The position numbers and the translations under genes are program-made. Under the pieces are notes generated by a model. It was not told the origin of the DNA. It made no database searches and saw nothing but the letters and a program-made list of their open reading frames with translations. Shown piece after piece: positions 14,925 to 22,244 of a DNA stretch of 35,431 nucleotides (positions are counted from its first letter, which is position 1; every line of letters starts with the position of its first letter). The DNA is from Acidimicrobiaceae bacterium. GTDB lineage: Bacteria; Actinomycetota; Acidimicrobiia; Acidimicrobiales; RAAP-2. The stretch is from the NCBI GenBank assembly GCA_003152015.1, contig PLZF01000042.1:1-35431 (forward strand), given 5' to 3'.

Positions 14925-15769
14925 GCAGCGAGGCCACCGGGGCCACTGGGGCCACTGGGGCCACCGGGGCCACCGGGGCCACTGGGGCCACGTCACGGGC
15001 AACGGCGACACCTGGACCTCTGCTATTCGCCCGCTATGCCTACCCTCCGAACGAGCTCGGCTACTGCGGTCCGGCCGACCCCGGCGCCCTGCTCGGGACG
15101 GCCGCCGAGGGGGCCGACCTGCCGGCGCTCTCCCACCTCGCCTCCCAGTTTGCCGGAGCGTGGCCCTATCTCGAGCTGATCGCCGGCAGCAACGGCATCG
15201 CCGACCCGCTCGATGCCCGGGTGGTCGAGGCCTATTGGGTGGGCAACCGCTTGCTCGAACGAGTGCCCACCCCGGCGCTGGTGGCATCGCTCGGAGACCG
15301 CTTCGAGCGGCGGGCCGGGTCCCACTTCAGCTCGATGGCCGCAGCCGCCCCCCTGGGCGGGGTCAGCCATCACAGCTTCCACGTCTTTGCCGTCTACCCG
15401 TGGTTGGGGCTTCTCCGCGCTGGAATGGAGGGCGCGCCACTCACCGTGCTGGACCGCTGCCGGATCCGTTGGGGCCGGGTCGAGACCGTCTCCGGTGACC
15501 TGGTCACCGTGCGGAACCGCACCCTGGCCTTCGAAGGTTCCCGCCTCGTTCTCGGCCCCGAGTGCATCGAGGTGGCGCGCCTTAGCCTCGACGGCGTCGG
15601 GCTGGCGCCGGTGGTGATTCCCGGTGACGCCGTCTCGCTCCACTGGGACTGGGTGTGCGACCGACTGTCACCGTCAGGGCTGGGCTGGCTGCAGCGGTGC
15701 ACGGCGATGAACCTGGCCGCGGTCAACGCCCTTCCGACGCCTGGACCCGCGGAGGTGTGCGGAGCCTGA
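14921..15769 (+). CDS. hydrogenase-associated protein, DUF6390-like
   Basis: From the GTG at 14921 this is a 282-residue protein. After a short collagen-like (Gly-Ala-Thr)6 stretch (about residues 7-24) comes a globular domain starting LLFARYAYPPNELGYCGPAD, then FAGAWPYLELIAGSNGI, AYWVGNRLLERV, and the His-rich VSHHSFHVFAVYPWLG at about 143-158. It ends in SLHWDWVCDRLSPSGLGWLQ. Proteins of this sort (DUF6390 as I recall it) occur beside actinobacterial group 3b hydrogenases. It may assist in assembly or accept a metal through the conserved His and Cys, but that is inference. The start overlaps the transporter stop by 4 bp, and it is the last gene of the operon. Confidence 0.7.
   Translation: MSSEATGATGATGATGATGATGATSRATATPGPLLFARYAYPPNELGYCGPADPGALLGTAAEGADLPALSHLASQFAGAWPYLELIAGSNGIADPLDARVVEAYWVGNRLLERVPTPALVASLGDRFERRAGSHFSSMAAAAPLGGVSHHSFHVFAVYPWLGLLRAGMEGAPLTVLDRCRIRWGRVETVSGDLVTVRNRTLAFEGSRLVLGPECIEVARLSLDGVGLAPVVIPGDAVSLHWDWVCDRLSPSGLGWLQRCTAMNLAAVNALPTPGPAEVCGA
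14939..14992 (+). repeat. 9-bp in-frame repeat encoding (Gly-Ala-Thr)6
   Basis: Six tandem copies of GGGGCCAC(T/C/G) encode Gly-Ala-Thr repeats at the N-terminus of the DUF6390-like protein. Third positions vary among T, C and G, so the array is old or under slippage. Copy number could vary between strains. Confidence 0.9.
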
Positions 15770-15830
15770 CTCCCGCCCTCCGAGGTCCTTGAACGGGGCC
15801 GACATGGTCATCTCCCGTCAAACGGCACGC

Positions 15831-15850
15831 GGTGACTTTCGGCCCTAGTC
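15831..15850 (+). promoter_or_regulatory. DosR/DevR-like box upstream of the CODH operon
   Basis: GGTGACTTTCGGCCCTAGTC lies 77 bp before the first CODH-operon start (15928) in the 158-bp gap after the hydrogenase operon. It has the GTGAC-N6-CCCTA form shared with the other copies. Its last four bases begin a perfect 12-bp inverted repeat. Confidence 0.65.
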
Positions 15851-15874
15851 TCCGGCGAGCCATCGCCGGAGACT
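15847..15874. promoter_or_regulatory. perfect 12-bp hairpin between hydrogenase and CODH operons
   Basis: AGTCTCCGGCGA (15847-15858), the loop GCCA, then TCGCCGGAGACT (15863-15874) form a perfect 12-bp stem. No T-run follows, so a standard intrinsic terminator is doubtful. It overlaps the end of the DosR-like box and sits 53 bp before the CooF start. It could be a 5' leader stabiliser, an operator, or a weak terminator for the upstream operon. Confidence 0.75.
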
Positions 15875-15927
15875 TGAAGCAAGGAGTGGGCGACCCGGCG
15901 CCCGCCGGACAGGGAAGGAGCCACATC

Positions 15928-16653
15928 GTGCGGACTGTGTTCGTGAATCCCGAGCGGTGCATCGGTTGCCTCCAGTGCGAATTGGCGTGCGCGGTCGAGC
16001 ACTCGTCCAGCCAGGACGAGACCGTTGCCTTTCTCGAGACACCGGTTCCGCGCAAGCGCGTCCATGTCGAGGCGGGCCCGGTACCCACCTTCGCCTTCCC
16101 CAACCGGTGTCGCCACTGCGATCCGGCACCATGTCTGCAGGTCTGCCCGACCGGGGCCATCACCCGCGATGATGAGCACGGACTGGTGTTGGTCGAACCG
16201 AGGCGGTGCATCGGCTGCGCGATGTGTGCGGTGGTGTGTCCCTTCGACGTTCTCACGTTCCATCCATTGGCCGATGGCCCGGGACCCGACATCGCGGTGG
16301 CTGTGAAGTGCGACGGATGCGTCGACCGAATGCGACGGGGCGAGACACCGGTGTGTGCGGAGGTTTGCAAGGTCGACGCTCTGGTGTTCGGCGAGCTGAA
16401 CGAGCTGATGACCGCAGGTCGGCTCCGCGAGACCGGTGCGGTCCTCGCGGTCGCGGGAGCGACACCCACCGGGCTGCCCGAGGGTGACCCCCTCGCAGGC
16501 TGGCGCGCATGGGGCGGGGCGATCCAAGTCGCTGCTGCTGCCGCTACTGACTGGGTTGCCGAACGGCATGTCTCGGACGGCGCGATCCAGGGCAATGGTC
16601 ACGCCGGGAGTAGCCCCCCGGGTAGAGACGAGAGCAAGGGAGAGCCACAATGA
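15928..16653 (+). CDS. cooF: CooF-like four-cluster ferredoxin of the CODH operon
   Basis: This 241-residue protein has sixteen Cys in four ferredoxin motifs: 11/14/17/21 (CIGCLQCELAC), 61/64/69/73 (CRHCDPAPCLQVC), 94/97/100/104 (CIGCAMCAVVC), and 128/131/143/147 (CDGC...CAEVC). This is the CooF/HycB/DmsB-type arrangement, which carries electrons from CooS to a partner. A C-terminal tail of about 85 residues (after about 155) is longer than in classic CooF (about 190 residues) and has low complexity. The GTG at 15928 follows GGAAGGAG; a longer frame from 15832 would run through the hairpin and DosR-like box and is rejected. It ends in an ATGA overlap with cooS. Confidence 0.9.
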   Translation: MRTVFVNPERCIGCLQCELACAVEHSSSQDETVAFLETPVPRKRVHVEAGPVPTFAFPNRCRHCDPAPCLQVCPTGAITRDDEHGLVLVEPRRCIGCAMCAVVCPFDVLTFHPLADGPGPDIAVAVKCDGCVDRMRRGETPVCAEVCKVDALVFGELNELMTAGRLRETGAVLAVAGATPTGLPEGDPLAGWRAWGGAIQVAAAAATDWVAERHVSDGAIQGNGHAGSSPPGRDESKGEPQ

Positions 16654-18611
16654 GTGGGACCAACATGAACGGCCGGTCACGGCGCCTGACCATCAACGAG
16701 GATGCCCAGGCGATGATCGATATCGCACAGCGCGAGGGCATCGAGACAGTATGGGATCGGCTCGCGGCCCAGCAGCCCCAGTGCGGGTACTGCGCCCTCG
16801 GGCTGAGCTGTCGCAACTGCGCCATGGGCCCGTGCCGCATCGACCCGTTCGGCGAGGGCCCCCAAAAGGGCGTCTGCGGTGCCGATGCCGACGTGATCGT
16901 GGCCCGCAATCTGGGTCGGACGATCGCCGGCGGCTCGTCGTCGCACTCCGACCATGGCCGAGACATCCTCGAGACGTTCAGCTCCCTGACTCACGGTGAG
17001 GCCACCTGCTACCAAATTGCCGACGAGGAGAAGCTCCGCCGCCTGGCCGCAGAGGTGGGTGTGGCTACCGAGGGACGCACCGCCGAGGACGTGGGTGCGG
17101 ATCTGGCCGACATCCTGCTCGAAGACTACGGCACCCGACGGGGGTCGCTGTCCTTTGTCGGGCGCGTCCCCGAGGTGCGACGGGCCAAGTGGGACTCCTT
17201 GGGGATCACTCCACGGGGTGTCGACCGCGAAAACGTCGAGATGCTGCATCGGACCCACATGGGAGTCGACAACGACTACGTGAACACCCTGTTGCATGCA
17301 TTGCGAACCGGGCTTTCGGACGGTTGGGGCGGATCGATGATCGCTACCGAGTTGTCCGATGTCATGTTCGGCACTCCGACTCCCGTGACGTCCGAGGTCA
17401 ATCTGGGCGTGCTCCGGACCGACCAGGTCAACATCGCCATGCACGGGCACAACCCGATGTTGTCCGACGTCGTCGTGGCCGCCGCCCAGGACCCCGAGCT
17501 GGTCGAGCTGGCCCGCTCGCTCGGTGCGACCGGCATCAACGTGGTCGGGCTGTGCTGCACCGGCAACGAGCTGCTGATGCGACGTGGTGTGCCCATGGCC
17601 GGCAACCATCTCATGCAGGAGCTGGTCCTCATCACCGGCGCCCTCGAGGCAATGGTCGTCGACTACCAGTGCATCATGCCCTCGATCGTTGACGTGGCGA
17701 AGTGCTACCACACGAAGATCATCTCGACCTCGGACAAGGCCAAGTTCACCGGGGCCACCCACGTGTCGTTCGACCCCAAGCGTGGCGCCGAGATCGCCCA
17801 CCGGATCGTCCGCATGGCCATTGAGGCCTATCCCGATCGCAACCACGACCGGGTCCGGATCCCCACCAAGCCGGTCCGCATGATGGGCGGGTTTTCGGTG
17901 GAGGCGATCCTCGGTGCGCTCGGGGGCACTCCCAAGCCGCTCGTCGACGCCATCGCTGCCGGAACCATCCGGGGTGCGGTCGCGGTCGTCGGTTGCAACA
18001 ACCCGAAGCTTCCCCAGGACCTCGAGCACATCGAGCTCACCCGACGACTCATCGAGAACGACATTCTCGTACTTGTCACCGGTTGTGCAGCGGTTGCCAA
18101 TGGCAAGGCTGGCCAGATGCTCCCCGAGGCAGCCGCCATGGCCGGGCCCGGGCTGCGATCGGTCTGTGAGGCGCTGGGCATCCCACCGGTCCTGCATATG
18201 GGGAGTTGTGTGGACAATAGCCGGGTCGTGGCGCTGGCCGCGGTGCTGGCCGACTTCCTCGGCGTCGACATTGACCAGCTGCCTTTGGCCGGGGCTGCCC
18301 CCGAGTGGTACTCGGAGAAGGCGGTAGCCATCGGGTCCTATGTGGTGGCCTCGGGCATCACCACCGTGCTCGGAGTCCAGCCCGCGATCTTCGGCAGCCC
18401 CCACGTCGTCGACCTGTTGGCCGGCGGCCTCGACGATGTGGTCGGAGCCAAGTTCGTGGTCGAGCCGGACCCCGCGGAAGCCGCGCTGTGGATCCGACGC
18501 CACATCGAAACGAAGCGCCGTGGTCTGGGCCTGCCGTTCGTCGAGATCGAGACGGCGAGCGCTACCGAGCCGGCAGCCGGCGTTCCCGTCGGCACCGGAT
18601 CGGCGACCTGA
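16650..18611 (+). CDS. cooS: anaerobic Ni-Fe carbon monoxide dehydrogenase catalytic subunit
   Basis: The 653-residue CooS catalyses CO + H2O to CO2 with two electrons and protons. The N-terminal D/B cluster cysteines are CGYC..SCRNCAMGPC at 45, 48, 54, 57 and 62, with Cys76 in GVCGADAD. C-cluster ligand candidates are all present: His265 (MHGHNP), Cys303 (LCCTGNE), Cys341 (DYQCIMPS), Cys449 (VGCNNPK), Cys479 (TGCAAVANGKAG) and Cys520 (MGSCVDNSR). A SSSHSDHGRD His and SEKAVAIGSY Lys match the proton-relay and catalytic positions. Length (usually about 635) and motif order fit an active monofunctional enzyme. It overlaps cooF by 4 bp. No acetyl-CoA synthase gene is present, so carbon fixation is not indicated here. 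Confidence 0.96.
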   Translation: MSGTNMNGRSRRLTINEDAQAMIDIAQREGIETVWDRLAAQQPQCGYCALGLSCRNCAMGPCRIDPFGEGPQKGVCGADADVIVARNLGRTIAGGSSSHSDHGRDILETFSSLTHGEATCYQIADEEKLRRLAAEVGVATEGRTAEDVGADLADILLEDYGTRRGSLSFVGRVPEVRRAKWDSLGITPRGVDRENVEMLHRTHMGVDNDYVNTLLHALRTGLSDGWGGSMIATELSDVMFGTPTPVTSEVNLGVLRTDQVNIAMHGHNPMLSDVVVAAAQDPELVELARSLGATGINVVGLCCTGNELLMRRGVPMAGNHLMQELVLITGALEAMVVDYQCIMPSIVDVAKCYHTKIISTSDKAKFTGATHVSFDPKRGAEIAHRIVRMAIEAYPDRNHDRVRIPTKPVRMMGGFSVEAILGALGGTPKPLVDAIAAGTIRGAVAVVGCNNPKLPQDLEHIELTRRLIENDILVLVTGCAAVANGKAGQMLPEAAAMAGPGLRSVCEALGIPPVLHMGSCVDNSRVVALAAVLADFLGVDIDQLPLAGAAPEWYSEKAVAIGSYVVASGITTVLGVQPAIFGSPHVVDLLAGGLDDVVGAKFVVEPDPAEAALWIRRHIETKRRGLGLPFVEIETASATEPAAGVPVGTGSAT

Positions 18612-18616
18612 GAACG

Positions 18617-19501
18617 ATGTGCGAGACCTGCGGGGGCCATGGGTCGTCCGTCGGACGCCACAAGGAACGGGCCCACGGCGAGGGAACCCGCATCGTCGTA
18701 GTCGGCAAGGGCGGGGTCGGCAAGTCGACGTTGACTGCGCTGCTGGCCCGCATGTTGGCCCGTCAGGGGTTCAGCGTGATGGCGGTCGACGCCGACGAGC
18801 AGCGAAACCTGGCGGCGACGATCGGCATGGACCTGCAGGCAGCTGCAGCCATCGTCCCCGTGGCCGATGACGCCGACTACGTCGAGGAGAAGACCGGGGC
18901 CCGGCCAGGTGAGGGGGCGGGCGGGATGCTCCGACTCAACCCCGACACCTCGGACCTGGTGAACCGGTGTTCCGTGTCGGCGCCCGACGGGGTGCGTCTG
19001 GTGGTGATGGGCGGCGTGCGCCGGGCCGGCGGTGGTTGCCTCTGCCCCGAGACCGCGTTGATCTCGGCGGCCGTGGCCGAAATGCATCTGCACCACGAGG
19101 ACGTGGTGGTCATGGACACCCATGCCGGTGTAGAGCACTTCGGACGTTCACTGGCGCGGGGGTTCGACACCGCCATCGTGGTGGTCGAGCCGACGTTCAA
19201 CGCGGTGCAGGTGGGCGTTGAGTCGGCCCAGATGGCGGCCGAGTTGGGAATCAGCTCGCTCCACCTGGCCGTCAACCGGACCAGGTCGGACGGCGACATC
19301 GTTCGCGTGCTGTCCCACATCGAACGCCTGGGGGGGTTCTCGTTCGCGTCGGTCACCGCCCTCCCGTTCGACGAATCGGTGCTCCAATGCGAACCGGCCG
19401 TCGACCACTTGCTCGAAGGGTCGCTGCTCGTTGACGCCATGGTCAGGCTGTCGACCGAGGTGGTGGCAACCCGCCTCCACCCGGCGGGTTCGGTGGCCTG
19501 A
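18617..19501 (+). CDS. cooC: CooC nickel-insertion ATPase with N-terminal CxxC extension
   Basis: This 294-residue MinD/ParA-type ATPase has a deviant Walker A VVVGKGGVGKSTLTALLARM (about 27-46), VMAVDADEQRNLAATIG, the CxC metal/dimer motif GGGCLCPETALIS (Cys141, Cys143), VVVMDTHAGVEHFGR (switch), and VVVVEPTFNAVQVG. The CxC and position next to cooS identify CooC, which delivers nickel to the CODH C-cluster. It starts MCETCGGHGSSVGRHKERAH, about 22 residues with a CxxC and two His, which is not part of the usual CooC and may bind metal. The ATG at 18617 follows the cooS stop by 5 bp. Confidence 0.92.
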   Translation: MCETCGGHGSSVGRHKERAHGEGTRIVVVGKGGVGKSTLTALLARMLARQGFSVMAVDADEQRNLAATIGMDLQAAAAIVPVADDADYVEEKTGARPGEGAGGMLRLNPDTSDLVNRCSVSAPDGVRLVVMGGVRRAGGGCLCPETALISAAVAEMHLHHEDVVVMDTHAGVEHFGRSLARGFDTAIVVVEPTFNAVQVGVESAQMAAELGISSLHLAVNRTRSDGDIVRVLSHIERLGGFSFASVTALPFDESVLQCEPAVDHLLEGSLLVDAMVRLSTEVVATRLHPAGSVA

Positions 19502-20751
19502 TGCGGGCCATCGTCATCGGGACCGGTCCGGCGGGCATCACCGCGGCCGAGACCCTCCGCCGCCTTGACCCGTCGGGGTCCGTGGTGGCACTGACCACCG
19601 AGCCGTTCGCTCCGTACTCGCCTCCGGCGATGGCTGACCATTTCCTCACCGGCCGCGAGATGCCCCTCTACTGGAAGGGCCAGGACGTGGCGGACCGCCT
19701 CGGGATCGATGAGCGGCGCGGCGCACGGGTGGAGGGCATTGACACCGACAGCCACGAGGTGGTGCTCGCCGACGGGCAGCGGATTGGCTACGAGGGTCTG
19801 GTGGTGGCGTCGGGGAGCCGGCTCCACGCACCTCTCGCGGGCGCCGACCTTCCCGGGGTCCTCGACTTCAAGTCCCTCCGTACGGCGACCGAGCTCATCG
19901 GTCGGGTCCGCCGGGGCGAGGCCACGAGCGCCCTCATCGTGGGCAACGGGTTCATCGGCATCGAACTCTCGCTTCTCCTGGCCGACCTGGGCGTGGACGT
20001 CACGGTGATCGGTCGCCGCGACTGGGTGATGCCGAGGGTGCTCGACCCGGTCAGCTCGCAGGTCGCTGAGGCGGCGCTCACCTCCCGGGGCGTGACGCTG
20101 CGACTCGGGGTCGAAGCCGACGCCATCGTGGGTGACCCATCGGCCACCGGCGTCCGGCTGGCCGATGGCAGGCTCCTCGAAGCTGATCTCATCGTGGCGG
20201 CGACCGGAGTCAAGCCTCACACCGAATTCCTCAGCGGCTCAGGGGTCCAGACCGGTTGGGGAATTCACGTCGACACGCGACTGGCTACCTCGGTGACCGG
20301 GATCGTTGCAGCCGGTGATGTGGCCGAAGCAGCTGATCGGCTCACCGGCGAGCGTTACGTCCACGCCATCTTCCCCAACGCGGTGACCCAGGCTCCAATC
20401 GCCGCGGCCAACCTGCTCGGGGCCGACCTCCGCTACGACGGAGCGGAGTCAATGAACAGCCTCAAACACCTTGGCGTACCCATCGTGGCCATGGGCACCA
20501 TCGAGTCACCCGATGAAGTCCTGCGATGGCAGGAGGGTGCCGACCTGCGCGCCGTCTACTTGCGCGACGACAAGATCATCGGGGCTCAGTTGGCCGGTGA
20601 CATCCGCGCAGTAGGCGTCTACCATTCCCTCATGGTGCAACGCATTCCCGTCGACCGATACGGCAGGCGCCTGGTCGAGCCCGGGTTCGGGATGGCCGAC
20701 ATCGTCTTCGACGGGTTAGGGCTCGGATCGGCGAGCCGGTCGGCAGCCTGA
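19501..20751 (+). CDS. FAD/NAD(P)-dependent oxidoreductase of the CODH operon
   Basis: This 416-residue pyridine nucleotide-disulfide oxidoreductase-like protein begins MRAIVIGTGPAGITAAETLR (FAD site), has a second nucleotide-binding site ALIVGNGFIGIELSLLLADL near 140-160, VAATGVKPHTEFL, and a late VAAGDVAEAADRL for FAD. This is the NADH oxidase/rubredoxin reductase-like type seen with cooF and cooS in several anaerobes, where it is thought to pass CO-derived electrons to NAD(P). No redox-active CxxC is evident. The ATG overlaps the cooC stop by 1 bp (TGATG), so co-translation is likely. The direct acceptor (NAD or NADP) is not readable here. Confidence 0.88.
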   Translation: MRAIVIGTGPAGITAAETLRRLDPSGSVVALTTEPFAPYSPPAMADHFLTGREMPLYWKGQDVADRLGIDERRGARVEGIDTDSHEVVLADGQRIGYEGLVVASGSRLHAPLAGADLPGVLDFKSLRTATELIGRVRRGEATSALIVGNGFIGIELSLLLADLGVDVTVIGRRDWVMPRVLDPVSSQVAEAALTSRGVTLRLGVEADAIVGDPSATGVRLADGRLLEADLIVAATGVKPHTEFLSGSGVQTGWGIHVDTRLATSVTGIVAAGDVAEAADRLTGERYVHAIFPNAVTQAPIAAANLLGADLRYDGAESMNSLKHLGVPIVAMGTIESPDEVLRWQEGADLRAVYLRDDKIIGAQLAGDIRAVGVYHSLMVQRIPVDRYGRRLVEPGFGMADIVFDGLGLGSASRSAA

Positions 20752-20755
20752 CTGC

Positions 20756-22009
20756 ATGCGGATTGTCTCGGTTGAAGGCCTCGTAGCCCACCTCGGCAGC
20801 CTCCCGGGGCCCGAGCCGCGCATCGTCGTGTCAGGGAATTTCGCTACCCCCATGGTGCTCGTGCATGCACTTGAGGCCGCCCTTGACCGGTGCCGGGTGT
20901 TCGCCCTCAATGCCCAGTCCGATTGGCCCCGACATCGTGGCTTCATCAGTGAAACGCCCTTTGTCGGGCCGGGCATGCGCCACGACCCGACGCTGGACTA
21001 TGTCCCAATGCGCCTGTCGCTCGTTCCGCGCCTGTTCGACTCCCTGCGGCCCGTCGACGCCGTCCTGATCCACACCTCGATGCCCCGAGAAGGGAAGATC
21101 TCCCTTGGGATCGAGGTCAACATCTTGCCGGCGGCAATCGAGCGGGTGCATGCCCGCGGGGGCCTGATCGTGGCCCAGTTGAATCCGAACATGCCCTACA
21201 CCTTCGGTGACGGGGAGTTCCCGATAGAGTGGATCGACTTCGCTATCGAGGTCGACGAGCCCCTCAAGTTCCCTGAGCCTCGCCGGACCGAGGAAGCGGA
21301 GAAGAGGATCGGCCTGCAGATCGCTCACTTCGTCGATGATGGAGCAACCCTGCAACTCGGCATCGGACAGATCCCCAATGTGGCCGCCGGCGAACTGGTC
21401 TCCCGCCGGCACCTCGGCGTCTGGTCCGAGATGATCAGCGACGGCATACTCGCCCTCGAGCAGTCCGGCTCGCTCGACCTCGGCCGAACCGTCAATGCAT
21501 CGTTCCTCTTCGGATCACCCGAGCTCTACGAATGGGCCCATCGCAACCCCCGACTGCGGATGACCCGGACCGAGATCATCAACGATCCGGTACGCATCGC
21601 AGCAAACCCGGCCATGCTCTCGATCAACATGGCCCTGCAGATCGACCTGTTCGCCCAGGTGAATGCCAGCTTTGTTCGAGGCGCCGTTTACTCCGGATTC
21701 GGCGGCCAGCCCGACTTCGTGACCGGGGCCCTCCACTCGCCGGGTGGGCACGCTGTGGTCGCCCTGCACTCGTGGCATGACAAGACCGATGCCTCGTCGG
21801 TGCTACCGGTCCTCACCAGCCCGGTCACATCGTTCCAACACTCGGCGATCGTCAGTGAGCACGGTTGTGCCGAGCTCTTCGGTCGCTCTGAGAAGGCGCA
21901 GGCCCGATTGATCATCGAGCGAGTGGCCGACCCCCGAGCACGCGAGGACCTCATCGAGGCAGCGGGGACCCTCGGCCTCATTCGGGCGCACCAACCGGCC
22001 CACGGTTGA
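20756..22009 (+). CDS. acetyl-CoA hydrolase/CoA-transferase family protein
   Basis: The 417-residue protein has the acyl-CoA hydrolase/transferase pattern of 4-hydroxybutyrate or succinyl-CoA:acetate CoA-transferases. Visible stretches are VDAVLIHTSMPREGKISLGI, IVAQLNPNMPYTFGDG, ATLQLGIGQIPNVAAGELVS, GVWSEMISDGILALEQSG, and the C-terminal GFGGQPDFVTGALHSPGG with SEHGCAELFGRS. The normal family length is about 430. Moving CoA between acids would let the cell make acetate or a similar acid from acyl-CoA while saving energy. It starts 4 bp after the oxidoreductase stop, so it is part of the CODH operon. The acid substrate cannot be read from the sequence. Confidence 0.88.
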   Translation: MRIVSVEGLVAHLGSLPGPEPRIVVSGNFATPMVLVHALEAALDRCRVFALNAQSDWPRHRGFISETPFVGPGMRHDPTLDYVPMRLSLVPRLFDSLRPVDAVLIHTSMPREGKISLGIEVNILPAAIERVHARGGLIVAQLNPNMPYTFGDGEFPIEWIDFAIEVDEPLKFPEPRRTEEAEKRIGLQIAHFVDDGATLQLGIGQIPNVAAGELVSRRHLGVWSEMISDGILALEQSGSLDLGRTVNASFLFGSPELYEWAHRNPRLRMTRTEIINDPVRIAANPAMLSINMALQIDLFAQVNASFVRGAVYSGFGGQPDFVTGALHSPGGHAVVALHSWHDKTDASSVLPVLTSPVTSFQHSAIVSEHGCAELFGRSEKAQARLIIERVADPRAREDLIEAAGTLGLIRAHQPAHG

Positions 22010-22168
22010 GCAGACGGCCCGCGGATCTCGCACAGCTGGCCACTTCCACTACCGGATGCGCCTTGGCCCACGGGAAGTCGGGCTCGTGCCCACGTCATGT
22101 CCGCGACTCGCCCGACTGGCTAACATGACGATCAGTAACAAGTGTCGGGGCGCCAGTTGTGACGGTGT

Positions 22169-22188
22169 TTGGGACCTTCGCCCTTGGC
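22169..22188 (+). promoter_or_regulatory. imperfect DosR-like box upstream of pfkA
   Basis: TTGGGACCTTCGCCCTTGGC lies 56 bp before the pfkA start. It has GGGAC and CCCT but only five bases between them, not the six seen in the other copies, so it is weaker. It is the only such motif in the 235-bp gap after the CODH operon. Confidence 0.35.
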
Positions 22189-22244
22189 GCGCTCGCCTCG
22201 CGTCGGCAATCGTCCTATGGAGAGGACTTTCGGATGGAGGTGCT

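Noticed and set aside
16677..18503. 608-codon minus-strand open frame opposite cooS
   Set aside because: It is a mirror of the cooS codons, His/Asp/Gly-rich, with no recognisable domain; cooS is unambiguous.
16650..18611. A carbon-fixing CODH/ACS complex
   Set aside because: Only the monofunctional CooS is present; no acetyl-CoA synthase, corrinoid protein or methyltransferase lies in the window.
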